From NCBI GenBank assembly GCA_937897665.1, contig CALCPB010000560.1, forward strand, positions 1-8,501: a stretch of 8,501 bases of DNA, read 5' to 3'. The stretch's first letter is position 1. The number at the start of each line of letters is the position of its first letter. Made by a program: the position numbers and the translations under genes. Below the pieces are notes generated by a model. The model was not told the origin of the DNA, made no database searches, and worked only from the letters and a program-made list of their open reading frames with translations. The DNA comes from an uncultured Halomicronema sp. (GTDB lineage Bacteria; Cyanobacteriota; Cyanobacteriia; Phormidesmidales; Phormidesmidaceae). This document shows positions 1 through 5,893 of the stretch, piece after piece.

Positions 1-596
1 ACAGTAGCCCGCTGCAGCGAGCCCTCGATTCCGTCGCGGAACTAGCAAAGGTTTGGCAGTGGCAACTCTCAGGCCCCGTAATGCCGAAAATTGTGCCGAC
101 CTCCAGCGGCGATCCGGCCCAGCGGCGAGCGGCGGCGAGGGCAGGCGATTTACCGCAATTGATCATCATGCATCAGCTGCAGGAGTTTGATGCCGGCATT
201 TTGACCGGTTTGACGTGGCAAGAGGCCCAGCAGCAATACCCAGCCCTCTGTCAAGCGTTAGAAAAAAGTCATGATTGGGTGCCCATCCCCCATGCAGAAA
301 CGCCACTGGACGGGCGATCGCGCGCCGCTGATTTCATCCATTATTTACTGGCTACGCATCACAATGGCGATGCCGTTTGGCTGATCTCGCACCAGTGGAT
401 TATGGAGCATCTCATTGCCTGCCTCATGGGCTGCGATCGCACCTGGCAGATGCCGATGGCAAACACAGCCACCTTTGAGTTTTGGCTTGACCGCGATCGC
501 TGGTCGGTCGCAGGCATCAGCTTGGGGATCAGTGATTTGTGGCAAATCAAGCGGTTTAACGACTGTCAGCATTTGAGTAAGGAATCGGGCTCTTGA
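1..596 (+). CDS. Histidine phosphatase family protein (phosphoglycerate mutase-like), 5' end missing
   Basis: The reading frame is open from the first bases of the window (codons in phase from base 3) to TGA at 594-596, giving 197 visible residues. It opens with SSPLQRALDS, the family's SSPLxRA motif, which normally follows the catalytic RHG by roughly 50 residues, so the true start and the phosphohistidine RHG motif lie left of the window. An internal ATG at 81 is not the start. Later come LQEFDAGILTGLTW, matching the family's LxExxxGxxxGLT segment with its acidic residue, and WLISHQWIMEHL, which carries the second active-site histidine. The usual SHGG is SHQW here, a small deviation. Members remove phosphate from sugars, nucleotides or proteins in the cytoplasm; the substrate cannot be told from sequence. 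The gene is cyanobacterial in character, with three HIP1 octamers inside it. The family call is firm and the substrate is open. Confidence 0.88.
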   Translation, partial: SSPLQRALDSVAELAKVWQWQLSGPVMPKIVPTSSGDPAQRRAAARAGDLPQLIIMHQLQEFDAGILTGLTWQEAQQQYPALCQALEKSHDWVPIPHAETPLDGRSRAADFIHYLLATHHNGDAVWLISHQWIMEHLIACLMGCDRTWQMPMANTATFEFWLDRDRWSVAGISLGISDLWQIKRFNDCQHLSKESGS

Positions 597-1085
597 GGCC
601 GTTAAACGCCGCTGCTCAACTCCTCACAATGGCTAACGGTTTTTCGTCTGGAGTAACGGCAGTTTATGTCGAATTTGACTGCAATTCTCGCCTGATAAAC
701 GACGAGAGAAAAATATGATCTGGCGGCGCGATCGTCGAGCAAAAGCGATTAAGCATAGTCCACTGACGTGATTGCCAGTCAAGAGCTGATGTACAGCATA
801 GGACAAAAAATCTTGGTCGCCGGCTGTTTAAATGGCGGCAAGCACCTCAGTCAAAATATCCAGTCATGTCACCCCATTACAGGCAATGACCCAACGATGT
901 TCGTGACCGAGAGTCTGGCCTATGGCCGTCGAGAAAGTACCGCATTTCCTGCATTCAAGTAAGTAAGAATGGTCTTTCCGGTACATTAACAATATGTGAA
1001 ATAAAGATTCTTTTCGGGAAGATTACAACCTTTCTAGAGATTTAAGTTAAACTGGTTTTTACATTATCGAGTGTGCCTGCCAGCT
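597..1085. other. Intergenic region without a supported gene
   Basis: These 489 bases separate the phosphatase from the next + strand gene. I see no convincing gene on either strand. A 64-codon GTG-started frame at 768-962 resembles no family. The left end holds a terminator-like inverted repeat (599-644). The right part, about 980-1067, is AT-rich and is the likely promoter region of the downstream gene, but I could not find a well-spaced -35/-10 pair there. TTAACA at 986-991 resembles a -35 box but has no good -10 partner. Confidence 0.6.
599..644 (+). terminator. Terminator-like inverted repeat; loop holds a Yfr1-like motif
   Basis: CCGTTA (599-604) pairs with TAACGG (634-639), and five T follow directly (640-644). 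It starts three bases after the phosphatase stop codon. The stem is only 6 bp and the loop is 29 bases, so it is a weak intrinsic terminator. The loop contains ACTCCTCACA (619-628), which matches 10 of the 11 bases of the invariant ACUCCUCACAC of the cyanobacterial small RNA Yfr1. In known Yfr1 that motif lies unpaired between two hairpins rather than inside a loop, so identity with Yfr1 is doubtful. Confidence 0.35.
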
Positions 1086-1970
1086 ATGCAAACGGCTCAA
1101 TCTACCCCCTCAGTCAACGATATTCTTGGGCAAGCACGCCAAGGCAGCGTGGCAGCCATTATTCAGATTTTGAACGAACGCCTGGCAGAATCTCAGATTC
1201 GCACTCGCGCGATTCTCGCTGATGGGGTTTTGCAGCTGCTGTGTGAAGCGCCCACCCCGGAGCAACTTGAACAATCAACCGTGGTGCCCCGCGTGCAGGG
1301 AATTTTAGAAGAGCTGGCCCCTAAAAGCATTCGCAAGGTCAATATCAACAGTCGCATCGTGCGTGAGCAGCAGCTGCTCTGGTTTGAGGAAATCACTCGT
1401 GATCCCGAAAACCAGCTGCTCTGGTCAGAGTTGATCAAGCTGAAGCAGCCCAATCCAGTTTCTCGGCTTTGGCAAGACCTGCAGCAGCCTAAGGCCCGCA
1501 ACGAAATCGTGGTGCCCGATCAGAAAAAAAATCAGCTCAGCCAAAAATACTTTTTGCGCGGGGTCGTCGGGGGGGCGAGCCTGTGTTTACTGGTGCTCTT
1601 GGTGGGTTGGGTGTTTAAACATCGCCTCGGTGTTACTTGGGTACAGTTGTTTTCACCCGATGCCGTCACGGTGGCAGAACCCACCCCCGAGGCGCCTGCC
1701 GCTCCTGACACTTTTGCTCAAGCTGTGCGGCTGGCCCAGCAATCGGTCACGGCGGGTCAGCAGGCCACGACGCCAGCAGAATGGCTCGATTTGGCCGCCC
1801 GCTGGCAGCGAGCCGCCGACCTGATGGCACAGGTGCCGTCAGAGGATGAACGCTATGCGATCGCTCAAGATCGCATTCTGACCTATCAACAAAACAGCGA
1901 CCAAGCCCTCAACCAAGCCGATCAGTTACAGCAAGAAGTCGCTAATCCGACGACCGAAGCAGGCGAATAG
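1086..1970 (+). CDS. Conserved cyanobacterial membrane-anchored protein of unknown function
   Basis: The protein has 294 residues from ATG 1086. The N-terminal 130 or so residues form a soluble domain with dense conserved-looking runs (NDILGQARQGSVAAIIQILN, VNINSRIVREQQLLW). One transmembrane helix follows at about 158-176, just after a lysine-rich stretch (QKKNQLSQKY), then a Pro/Ala linker at about 197-208. The distal part contains AEWLDLAARWQRAADLM and a following YQQN segment. This resembles a helical motif I associate with many cyanobacterial membrane-anchored proteins, where the pattern is roughly EWxxVAxxWxxAIxLMxxVP. By positive-inside reasoning the N-domain is cytoplasmic and the C-domain periplasmic or lumenal (inference). 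An in-frame GTG at 1071 would add MCLPA; ATG is preferred because the family-like sequence begins there. Neither start has a clear Shine-Dalgarno site. It has one HIP1 site. The function is unknown; a scaffold or sensor role cannot be distinguished. Confidence 0.85.
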   Translation: MQTAQSTPSVNDILGQARQGSVAAIIQILNERLAESQIRTRAILADGVLQLLCEAPTPEQLEQSTVVPRVQGILEELAPKSIRKVNINSRIVREQQLLWFEEITRDPENQLLWSELIKLKQPNPVSRLWQDLQQPKARNEIVVPDQKKNQLSQKYFLRGVVGGASLCLLVLLVGWVFKHRLGVTWVQLFSPDAVTVAEPTPEAPAAPDTFAQAVRLAQQSVTAGQQATTPAEWLDLAARWQRAADLMAQVPSEDERYAIAQDRILTYQQNSDQALNQADQLQQEVANPTTEAGE

Positions 1971-2000
1971 GGGGCTGTGAAGTGGTTTTCACCGCTCCCG

Positions 2001-2040
2001 CGCATTGAGAGCACTGGACGCGCATTGAGAACACTGGATT
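2001..2040. repeat. Two-copy tandem repeat, 20-base unit
   Basis: CGCATTGAGAGCACTGGA (2001-2018) recurs as CGCATTGAGAACACTGGA (2021-2038) with one substitution. Both copies sit in phase of a 20-base unit whose last two bases differ (CG and TT). It starts 30 bases after the stop codon of the preceding gene. A role as a protein-binding site or a slipped-strand duplication cannot be decided from two copies. Confidence 0.85.
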
Positions 2041-2275
2041 AGACACACTCAAAGCCAACCAGGGGACCATTTCTTAAAGAGAAGGTCGCGGCCGGTATGC
2101 ACTTGCCGCCATAACAACAGCAGCTGCAAGGTGAAATACTGCTTTTCGTTCAGATGAGTGCGGCGAGTTGTTGGGTAGAGTGCGCGCAACATAATTTTTG
2201 TGGGGAGTCTCGAAAGGGCTCCCTTTGGTCCCTGGCTATTTTCTCAAAGCCCTGCCCTGCTTGGTCTAGAGTTGC

Positions 2276-2320
2276 TTTGACACCCACTCAGCAAGCATCC
2301 ATGCTGAAAGGGGTGTCAAA
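2276..2320. repeat. Long interrupted inverted repeat (hairpin)
   Basis: TTTGACACCC (2276-2285) is the exact reverse complement of GGGTGTCAAA (2311-2320). Inside it, TCAGCA (2288-2293) pairs with TGCTGA (2302-2307) after a short asymmetric internal loop, leaving an 8-base apical loop. No T-run follows on either strand, so it is not a standard intrinsic terminator. It could be a palindromic repeat, the remnant of a small mobile element, or an operator just upstream of the next promoter candidate. Confidence 0.75.
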
Positions 2321-2331
2321 AAGATGAGACG

Positions 2332-2360
2332 TTGGCGATGGCAGCATAGCGATCCATAAT
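2332..2360 (+). promoter_or_regulatory. Candidate sigma-70-type promoter for the DUF3598 gene
   Basis: TTGGCG (2332-2337, 4 of 6 against TTGACA) and CATAAT (2355-2360, 5 of 6 against TATAAT) are separated by exactly 17 bases. Transcription would begin near 2367, giving a leader of about 97 bases before ATG 2464. That leader would include the paired hairpins at 2386-2422. This is inferred from spacing and consensus only. Confidence 0.45.
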
Positions 2361-2385
2361 CTAGTCAATCGATAGAAAAAGACCA

Positions 2386-2422
2386 GGACCTACGGCCTGT
2401 AGGCATTGCCTACGGGATGTCC
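2386..2422 (+). promoter_or_regulatory. Overlapping, mutually exclusive hairpins in the leader
   Basis: Two folds compete for the same bases. CCTAC (2389-2393) can pair with GTAGG (2399-2403) around a GGCCT loop. Alternatively CCTGTAGGC (2396-2404) can pair with GCCTACGGG (2408-2416), a 9-bp stem with one T-G wobble and an ATT loop, enclosed by GGAC (2386-2389) and GTCC (2419-2422). The second fold looks stronger. The GTAGGCATTGCCTAC core also looks like the short dispersed palindromes common in cyanobacterial genomes, so it may be a repeat element rather than a regulator. Confidence 0.5.
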
Positions 2423-2450
2423 AGAGCTTTGTGTGTGTTGCGATAGGTTT

Positions 2451-2455
2451 GAGGA
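2451..2455 (+). promoter_or_regulatory. Ribosome binding site choosing ATG 2464
   Basis: GAGGA lies 8 bases before ATG 2464. It supports this start over the upstream in-frame GTG at 2431, which would add 11 residues (MCVAIGLRKRL) that are unlike the family N-terminus. Confidence 0.75.
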
Positions 2456-2463
2456 AACGACTC

Positions 2464-3288
2464 ATGGCCTCACAATGGGAGCGATTACTCAAGAATGCGG
2501 GGACTTGGGTGGGGTCGTTCACTCAGCTTGATCCCACTGGTGAAATCGTCAAAGACACGCCCTCAGTGGTGACGCTAAAACCGCTCGATGCGGGCAATCT
2601 GATGCGTCAAGAAATCGTCCGACAACCGGCCGACGAGCCCCCTCAGGAAACGGTTTTAGAATATCGTTCCCTCGCCAAAAGCGTTTTATTTTTCGAGCAT
2701 GGGGCCTTTTCTCAAGGGTCGATTCAGTGGGGGCCGTTTTCGGAGTTTGGGGCAGAACTCGGGTTAATTGCCAGCGACCAGCGCCTGCGTCTCGTGCAGC
2801 TCTTTGACAACACTCGCCAACTGAGTCAACTCACCCTCATTCGAGAACATCGAGACGGGACGCCGCCCTCAGTCCGACCAGCCCTCACCTTGGCTGCTTT
2901 GACCGGCACCTGGACAGGCGAAGCAGTTACTCTCTATCCCGATCTGCGCCCCAGCGACACCTATCCAACCCGTCTAGAAATCACCTGCCAGGGCGATACC
3001 GTCCAGCAGACCCTACAGTTTGGCGAGGGGGTACCTCCCATTGACACTCGAGGCACCGTGATAGGCAATCGCATTTTGTTTGAAACTGGGTCTCAATCCG
3101 TCCAGGTCTTGTTGCTGCCCGACGGCGCGTCCTCGACTTGTCCGACCCACATCGAACCGCGTCAGCCTCTGTTCCTAGAAGTGGGGTGGATGATTGCTCC
3201 CAACCAACGTCAGCGGATGATTCGCCAATACACCGCACAGGGCGGCTGGGCCAGTCTGACGCTGGTCACAGAGTCGCGAGCGACTTAA
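2464..3288 (+). CDS. DUF3598 family protein, lipocalin-like double barrel
   Basis: The product has 274 residues, a usual length for this cyanobacterial (and plastid-lineage) family. It reads as two related halves. Each opens with a lipocalin-like signature, GTWVGSFT (13-20) and GTWTGEAVT (148-156). Each continues with beta-rich segments such as SVLFFEHGAFSQGS and FGAELGLI in the first half, and VQVLLLPDGAS, FLEVGWMI and QRQRMIRQYT in the second. It ends in SLTLVTE. There is no signal peptide or membrane helix, so it should be cytoplasmic. The lipocalin-like fold suggests binding of a small hydrophobic ligand or pigment, which is inference; no reaction is established. The gene stands alone on the + strand with its own likely promoter and structured leader, and runs towards a convergent operon. 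It contains no HIP1 octamer. The family call is confident. Confidence 0.9.
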   Translation: MASQWERLLKNAGTWVGSFTQLDPTGEIVKDTPSVVTLKPLDAGNLMRQEIVRQPADEPPQETVLEYRSLAKSVLFFEHGAFSQGSIQWGPFSEFGAELGLIASDQRLRLVQLFDNTRQLSQLTLIREHRDGTPPSVRPALTLAALTGTWTGEAVTLYPDLRPSDTYPTRLEITCQGDTVQQTLQFGEGVPPIDTRGTVIGNRILFETGSQSVQVLLLPDGASSTCPTHIEPRQPLFLEVGWMIAPNQRQRMIRQYTAQGGWASLTLVTESRAT

Positions 3289-3320
3289 GCAGGCGCCAAT
3301 CCACAAAATTTCCTGCGCGA

Positions 3321-3385
3321 GAACCCCGGTTTCTGCCCCAAATAGGATGGGCTGTCATGCCAACTTTTCCAAGAAACCGGGGCTC
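3321..3385. terminator. Inverted repeat between convergent genes, possible bidirectional terminator
   Basis: GAACCCCGGTTTCT (3321-3334) and AGAAACCGGGGCTC (3372-3385) pair over 13 of 14 positions, with an 11-bp uninterrupted core and a 37-base loop. The element lies between the stop of the DUF3598 gene (3288) and the stop of the leftward operon (3441), where a shared terminator is expected. A loose TAATTTTT follows at about 3395-3402 on the + strand. The AGAAACCGG core resembles a short repeat common in cyanobacterial intergenic DNA, so it may be a dispersed repeat used as a terminator. Confidence 0.5.
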
Positions 3386-3440
3386 TGTATAAGCTAATTT
3401 TTGGGCAACTCTAATGGCTTTAAATGGACTCAATGGATTG

Positions 3441-3860
3441 CTACGGCGATCGCCCGCCTTCTGACTCTAAAACAGCATCTGGGACAGCGGTCTGGTCAAA
3501 CACCAGCACCAGGGTATCTTGAGTCAGCGTTTCAACCTGGCAAGTGCGTTGTCTGGGCGGCGGTAGGGGCGCATCGAAATTAGGGTTTGGGGTGGGGCCA
3601 CCCGGTTTGAGTAAGCGCGATCGCCCCACCCCAATCCACTCCCAAGTCCCGACCCAGTGATGAATGCGCGGATCGTTACCGCAGCGAGCACTGTAGATAT
3701 TCCCATAGGAACCATCGGCGGCAAACTCATACTGCTGCCCCCAGCCCATGGGCAATTCGGATTGCCGTTTTAGGATGAGGCGATCGCTCGGCTCGTGACC
3801 GCCGTCATCCACCGGATACCAGCGACCGTATAACCACTCTAGGTTAACCACTGTAGTCAT
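3441..3860 (-). CDS. Small conserved-looking protein of unknown function, last gene of operon
   Basis: It encodes 139 residues and I do not recognise the family. The first half is rich in aromatic and beta-type residues: LYGRWYPV (10-17), YEFAADGSYG (44-53), ARCGND (58-63) and WVGTWEW (69-75). This layout, a GxW near the start then short strands with glycines, resembles a small lipocalin-like or beta-barrel fold, but that is only an impression. A proline-rich loop (PGGPTPNPNFDAPLPPP, about 86-102) precedes a last strand TLVLVF (116-121). There is no signal peptide or membrane segment. Its ATG overlaps the TGA of the upstream oxidoreductase gene as ATGA, so translation is probably coupled and a functional link is likely. 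It has three HIP1 octamers in 420 bases. It could be an accessory or folding partner of the oxidoreductase. Confidence 0.75.
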   Translation of the reverse strand: MTTVVNLEWLYGRWYPVDDGGHEPSDRLILKRQSELPMGWGQQYEFAADGSYGNIYSARCGNDPRIHHWVGTWEWIGVGRSRLLKPGGPTPNPNFDAPLPPPRQRTCQVETLTQDTLVLVFDQTAVPDAVLESEGGRSP

Positions 3861-5032
3861 TTCATCAGGCGCTGCGGAGACAACTGCGACATCAGAGGGG
3901 AGTGTCCAGTCGTGACCGACTCGGCAAAATGCACTGCTGAAGCCGGAACTAAAGCAAAAGGACTGGTGAATCCCGAGAACACGTACGCTCCAACTACACC
4001 CGGCACCGCCCCGGCCAGCGGCAAGCCATCCTGGCTAAAGGCCACCCGACAAGCCCGCCATTGACCCGGCACCGCTGCCAAGGCAGGAATCAGAGGCGCA
4101 ATGCCTGCGCGAATTTTCTGCTCACTGACTTGAGCGTCTAACGCCGGCTCTAGGGTCGTATCAATGCGACTGATTTGACCGATGCGCACCGTACCATCAA
4201 GAAACTGAATGAAGCCAGCGTCCAAGAAGGGCGGCCTGATTTCATGACCGGCTTCATCCCAAATATCGTCTGAGTCATCGTCTGTCGCTTCTGACTCAAT
4301 CGCGGAGCGGGTCAAGTCAGCGGGCATGATCAGCGCACGAAATTGCGGTTCGAGCGGCGGCGTTTCCACAATTTCGGCGTGGGTGAAATAGACCGGCACC
4401 TTGACGCCAGCGGTTTTGAGCAATTCTCGGGTGAGTCCGCCCGCCGCGATCGCTACATTGCCCGCCGCGTAGGCTTGAGTCGGCGTCGTCACCCCGGTAA
4501 TGAGATCGCCAATCCGCACCAACCCGGTTACGGTGGCAATCACGATCTGACCGCCTAGTTTTTGCAGTCCCTGATTGTAGGCTTTCAACAGCAATGTGGG
4601 ATTCACATGGCCATGCCGCACCGTTAGCGCCCCCGCGATCGCATCAGGATTCAATTGCGGTTCCAGCGCCACTGCCTCTTGAGCCGAAATCGGGGTCGGC
4701 GGCATCGCCACAGCCGCATAGCGCTCCGCTAATTTTTGCGGATCTTGATCGAGAGCCACCGTGAGCAATAGATCGAGTTCTCGAAACTCCGACGAGACAC
4801 CCGTCTCCTCAGGAATCGCCTGGTAGCGGTCTCGACCTTCGCGACAGAGCTGGCGCAGCAAATCGCTGCTACCGGACCAAAACGGCACGCCACCGTAGCT
4901 GAAGCGGGTGGCACTAGTAGGCGAAATCGACTTTTCGAGCAGTAGGACAGTGTGGCCTTGACGGGCGAGTTCGTAGCTCAACGCCGCGCCGGTCAAGCCA
5001 TTGCCAACGACAATCCAATCGAAGGTCTGCAT
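3857..5032 (-). CDS. FAD-dependent oxidoreductase of the DAO (D-amino-acid oxidase) superfamily
   Basis: The 391-residue protein begins with a Rossmann dinucleotide-binding segment, WIVVGNGLTGAALSYELA. Its GxGxxG glycines are at 10, 12 and 15, and LLLEK ends at the acidic E33 that binds the FAD ribose. A second FAD-contact region, NVAIAAGGLTRELL (192-205), and the C-terminal DGLPLAGAVPG...GAYVFSGFTSPFAL (335-361) match the DAO fold, as does the length. Such enzymes oxidise amines, amino acids or hydroxy acids, passing electrons to oxygen or another acceptor; the substrate cannot be told here. The family is usually cytoplasmic, and no targeting signal is visible. An unusual acidic patch (residues 246-260) interrupts the middle. 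The gene starts 3 bases after the HAS-barrel gene stops, has no visible Shine-Dalgarno site, and overlaps the next gene by 4 bases, so it is probably translated by coupling. Glycine-oxidase-like activity is possible but unproved. Confidence 0.88.
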   Translation of the reverse strand: MQTFDWIVVGNGLTGAALSYELARQGHTVLLLEKSISPTSATRFSYGGVPFWSGSSDLLRQLCREGRDRYQAIPEETGVSSEFRELDLLLTVALDQDPQKLAERYAAVAMPPTPISAQEAVALEPQLNPDAIAGALTVRHGHVNPTLLLKAYNQGLQKLGGQIVIATVTGLVRIGDLITGVTTPTQAYAAGNVAIAAGGLTRELLKTAGVKVPVYFTHAEIVETPPLEPQFRALIMPADLTRSAIESEATDDDSDDIWDEAGHEIRPPFLDAGFIQFLDGTVRIGQISRIDTTLEPALDAQVSEQKIRAGIAPLIPALAAVPGQWRACRVAFSQDGLPLAGAVPGVVGAYVFSGFTSPFALVPASAVHFAESVTTGHSPLMSQLSPQRLMK

Positions 5033-5035
5033 GGG

Positions 5036-5677
5036 TTAGGGATGAATTTGAGCAAGAATAATGCGGAGGCGATCGTAGTCATCTTTCAGCAGCACGTTCA
5101 AAATGCGCCCGGCCTGCACCAGCCAATCGCGATCTAATTGACGCAGCTGATAAACCTGGCGAATCACAGCGGCAATCAAGCCAGCGACCGGGGCACTGCG
5201 CATATCCATCAGAGTCCGCAAAAAGTCGAGCTGCTCGGTAAAAGCCACGACCTCAGCCGACTCACAGTTATAAACCGCTTGGTGCACTTGGGGAGGACGC
5301 GGCGGTAGGTGTTGATAAACGGCCTCATTTCCCGCCGGTTTGAAACCGACGATCGCCACGCGAAATTCCGTTTTGAGCATGGCAAAAATTTGCGGTTGCT
5401 GCTCCCGCAGTTCGGCCAGCGATAGGCCCAAAGCGGTGGCCCGATGCACCGAATCAAGAGGACTCGTGGTGGCATGATAAACCACACCAAAAATCTGATT
5501 GCCGGAATCTTCGTCAGCCGCCTTCACCCAACTGCCAAAGGGCGGCATCTGGGCAAAGCTCAAGGAGTCGGGCTCCAAACACTGCGCCAGAAATTCCGTC
5601 GTGGACGTTTCAATCACCTCGGCAATGTGATTAGGCGGGTGAGACTGGGACGCTAGCTGAGGCAGGGGCAATCGCAT
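5036..5677 (-). CDS. HAS-barrel-like domain protein, first gene of operon
   Basis: The product has 213 residues. The central part (about 19-138) reads AEVIETSTTEFLAQCL, PPFGSWVKA, IFGVVYHATTSPLDSVHRA, QPQIFAML, FRVAIVGF and LPPRPPQVHQAVY. This matches my memory of cyanobacterial proteins annotated with the HAS-barrel domain, the small beta-barrel at the N-terminus of HerA-type ATPases. No Walker motifs follow, so it is not itself an ATPase. The C-terminal 70 residues look helical (FLRTLMDM, AAVIRQVYQLRQL, ILNVLLKDDYDRLR). There is no signal peptide or membrane helix. ATG 5677 is supported by AGGA seven bases upstream. It is separated by 3 bases from the FAD oxidoreductase gene and probably co-transcribed with it and the small last gene. 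A role as a partner or assembly protein is conceivable. It has no HIP1 octamer. The domain call is moderate and the function unknown. Confidence 0.78.
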   Translation of the reverse strand: MRLPLPQLASQSHPPNHIAEVIETSTTEFLAQCLEPDSLSFAQMPPFGSWVKAADEDSGNQIFGVVYHATTSPLDSVHRATALGLSLAELREQQPQIFAMLKTEFRVAIVGFKPAGNEAVYQHLPPRPPQVHQAVYNCESAEVVAFTEQLDFLRTLMDMRSAPVAGLIAAVIRQVYQLRQLDRDWLVQAGRILNVLLKDDYDRLRIILAQIHP

Positions 5678-5684
5678 ATCGCAA

Positions 5685-5688
5685 TCCT
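5685..5688 (-). promoter_or_regulatory. Ribosome binding site of the HAS-barrel gene
   Basis: On the - strand AGGA lies seven bases before ATG 5677, within CAGGATTGCGAT. It is the only clear Shine-Dalgarno-like site in the three-gene operon, in keeping with the two downstream genes being translationally coupled. Confidence 0.55.
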
Positions 5689-5893
5689 GACGAGGGCACT
5701 CAATTTAGGAGGCTGTAGATGAGTTGTAGACGGTCGGTGAGTAGACGGGTAGGGGGATTAGCGGGTGGGCATTGGGCAAAGAAGTAAGCTGTTGTGAATT
5801 GGCAAGTCTCTGAAGGATTCGCGCCCCAAAACAGACTGGGTACAAGAGCCATGTCTGTAGAGGTTGGGCAGTGCCGCCCCCCATGATTGAAGC

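Larger units (their letters stand above)
1971..2463. other. Intergenic region rich in short repeats
   Basis: These roughly 490 bases hold no recognised gene. In order they contain a small GTGAA/TTCAC hairpin (1977-1992) just after the upstream stop, a 20-base tandem duplication (2001-2040), an unrecognised 47-codon frame on the - strand (2049-2192), a long interrupted hairpin (2276-2320), a promoter candidate (2332-2360) and overlapping leader hairpins (2386-2422). No complete HIP1 octamer occurs here. Confidence 0.6.

Noticed and set aside
768..962. 64-codon GTG-started frame on the + strand in the first intergenic region
   Set aside because: The start is GTG without a ribosome binding site, the product resembles no family and shows no domain or membrane pattern.
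1071..1085. GTG start at 1071 for the membrane-anchored protein
   Set aside because: It would add only MCLPA, has no ribosome binding site, and the family-like sequence begins at ATG 1086.
3138..3392. 84-codon + strand frame overlapping the end of the DUF3598 gene
   Set aside because: It lies almost wholly in another frame of a confident gene and has arginine/serine-rich content typical of a shadow frame.
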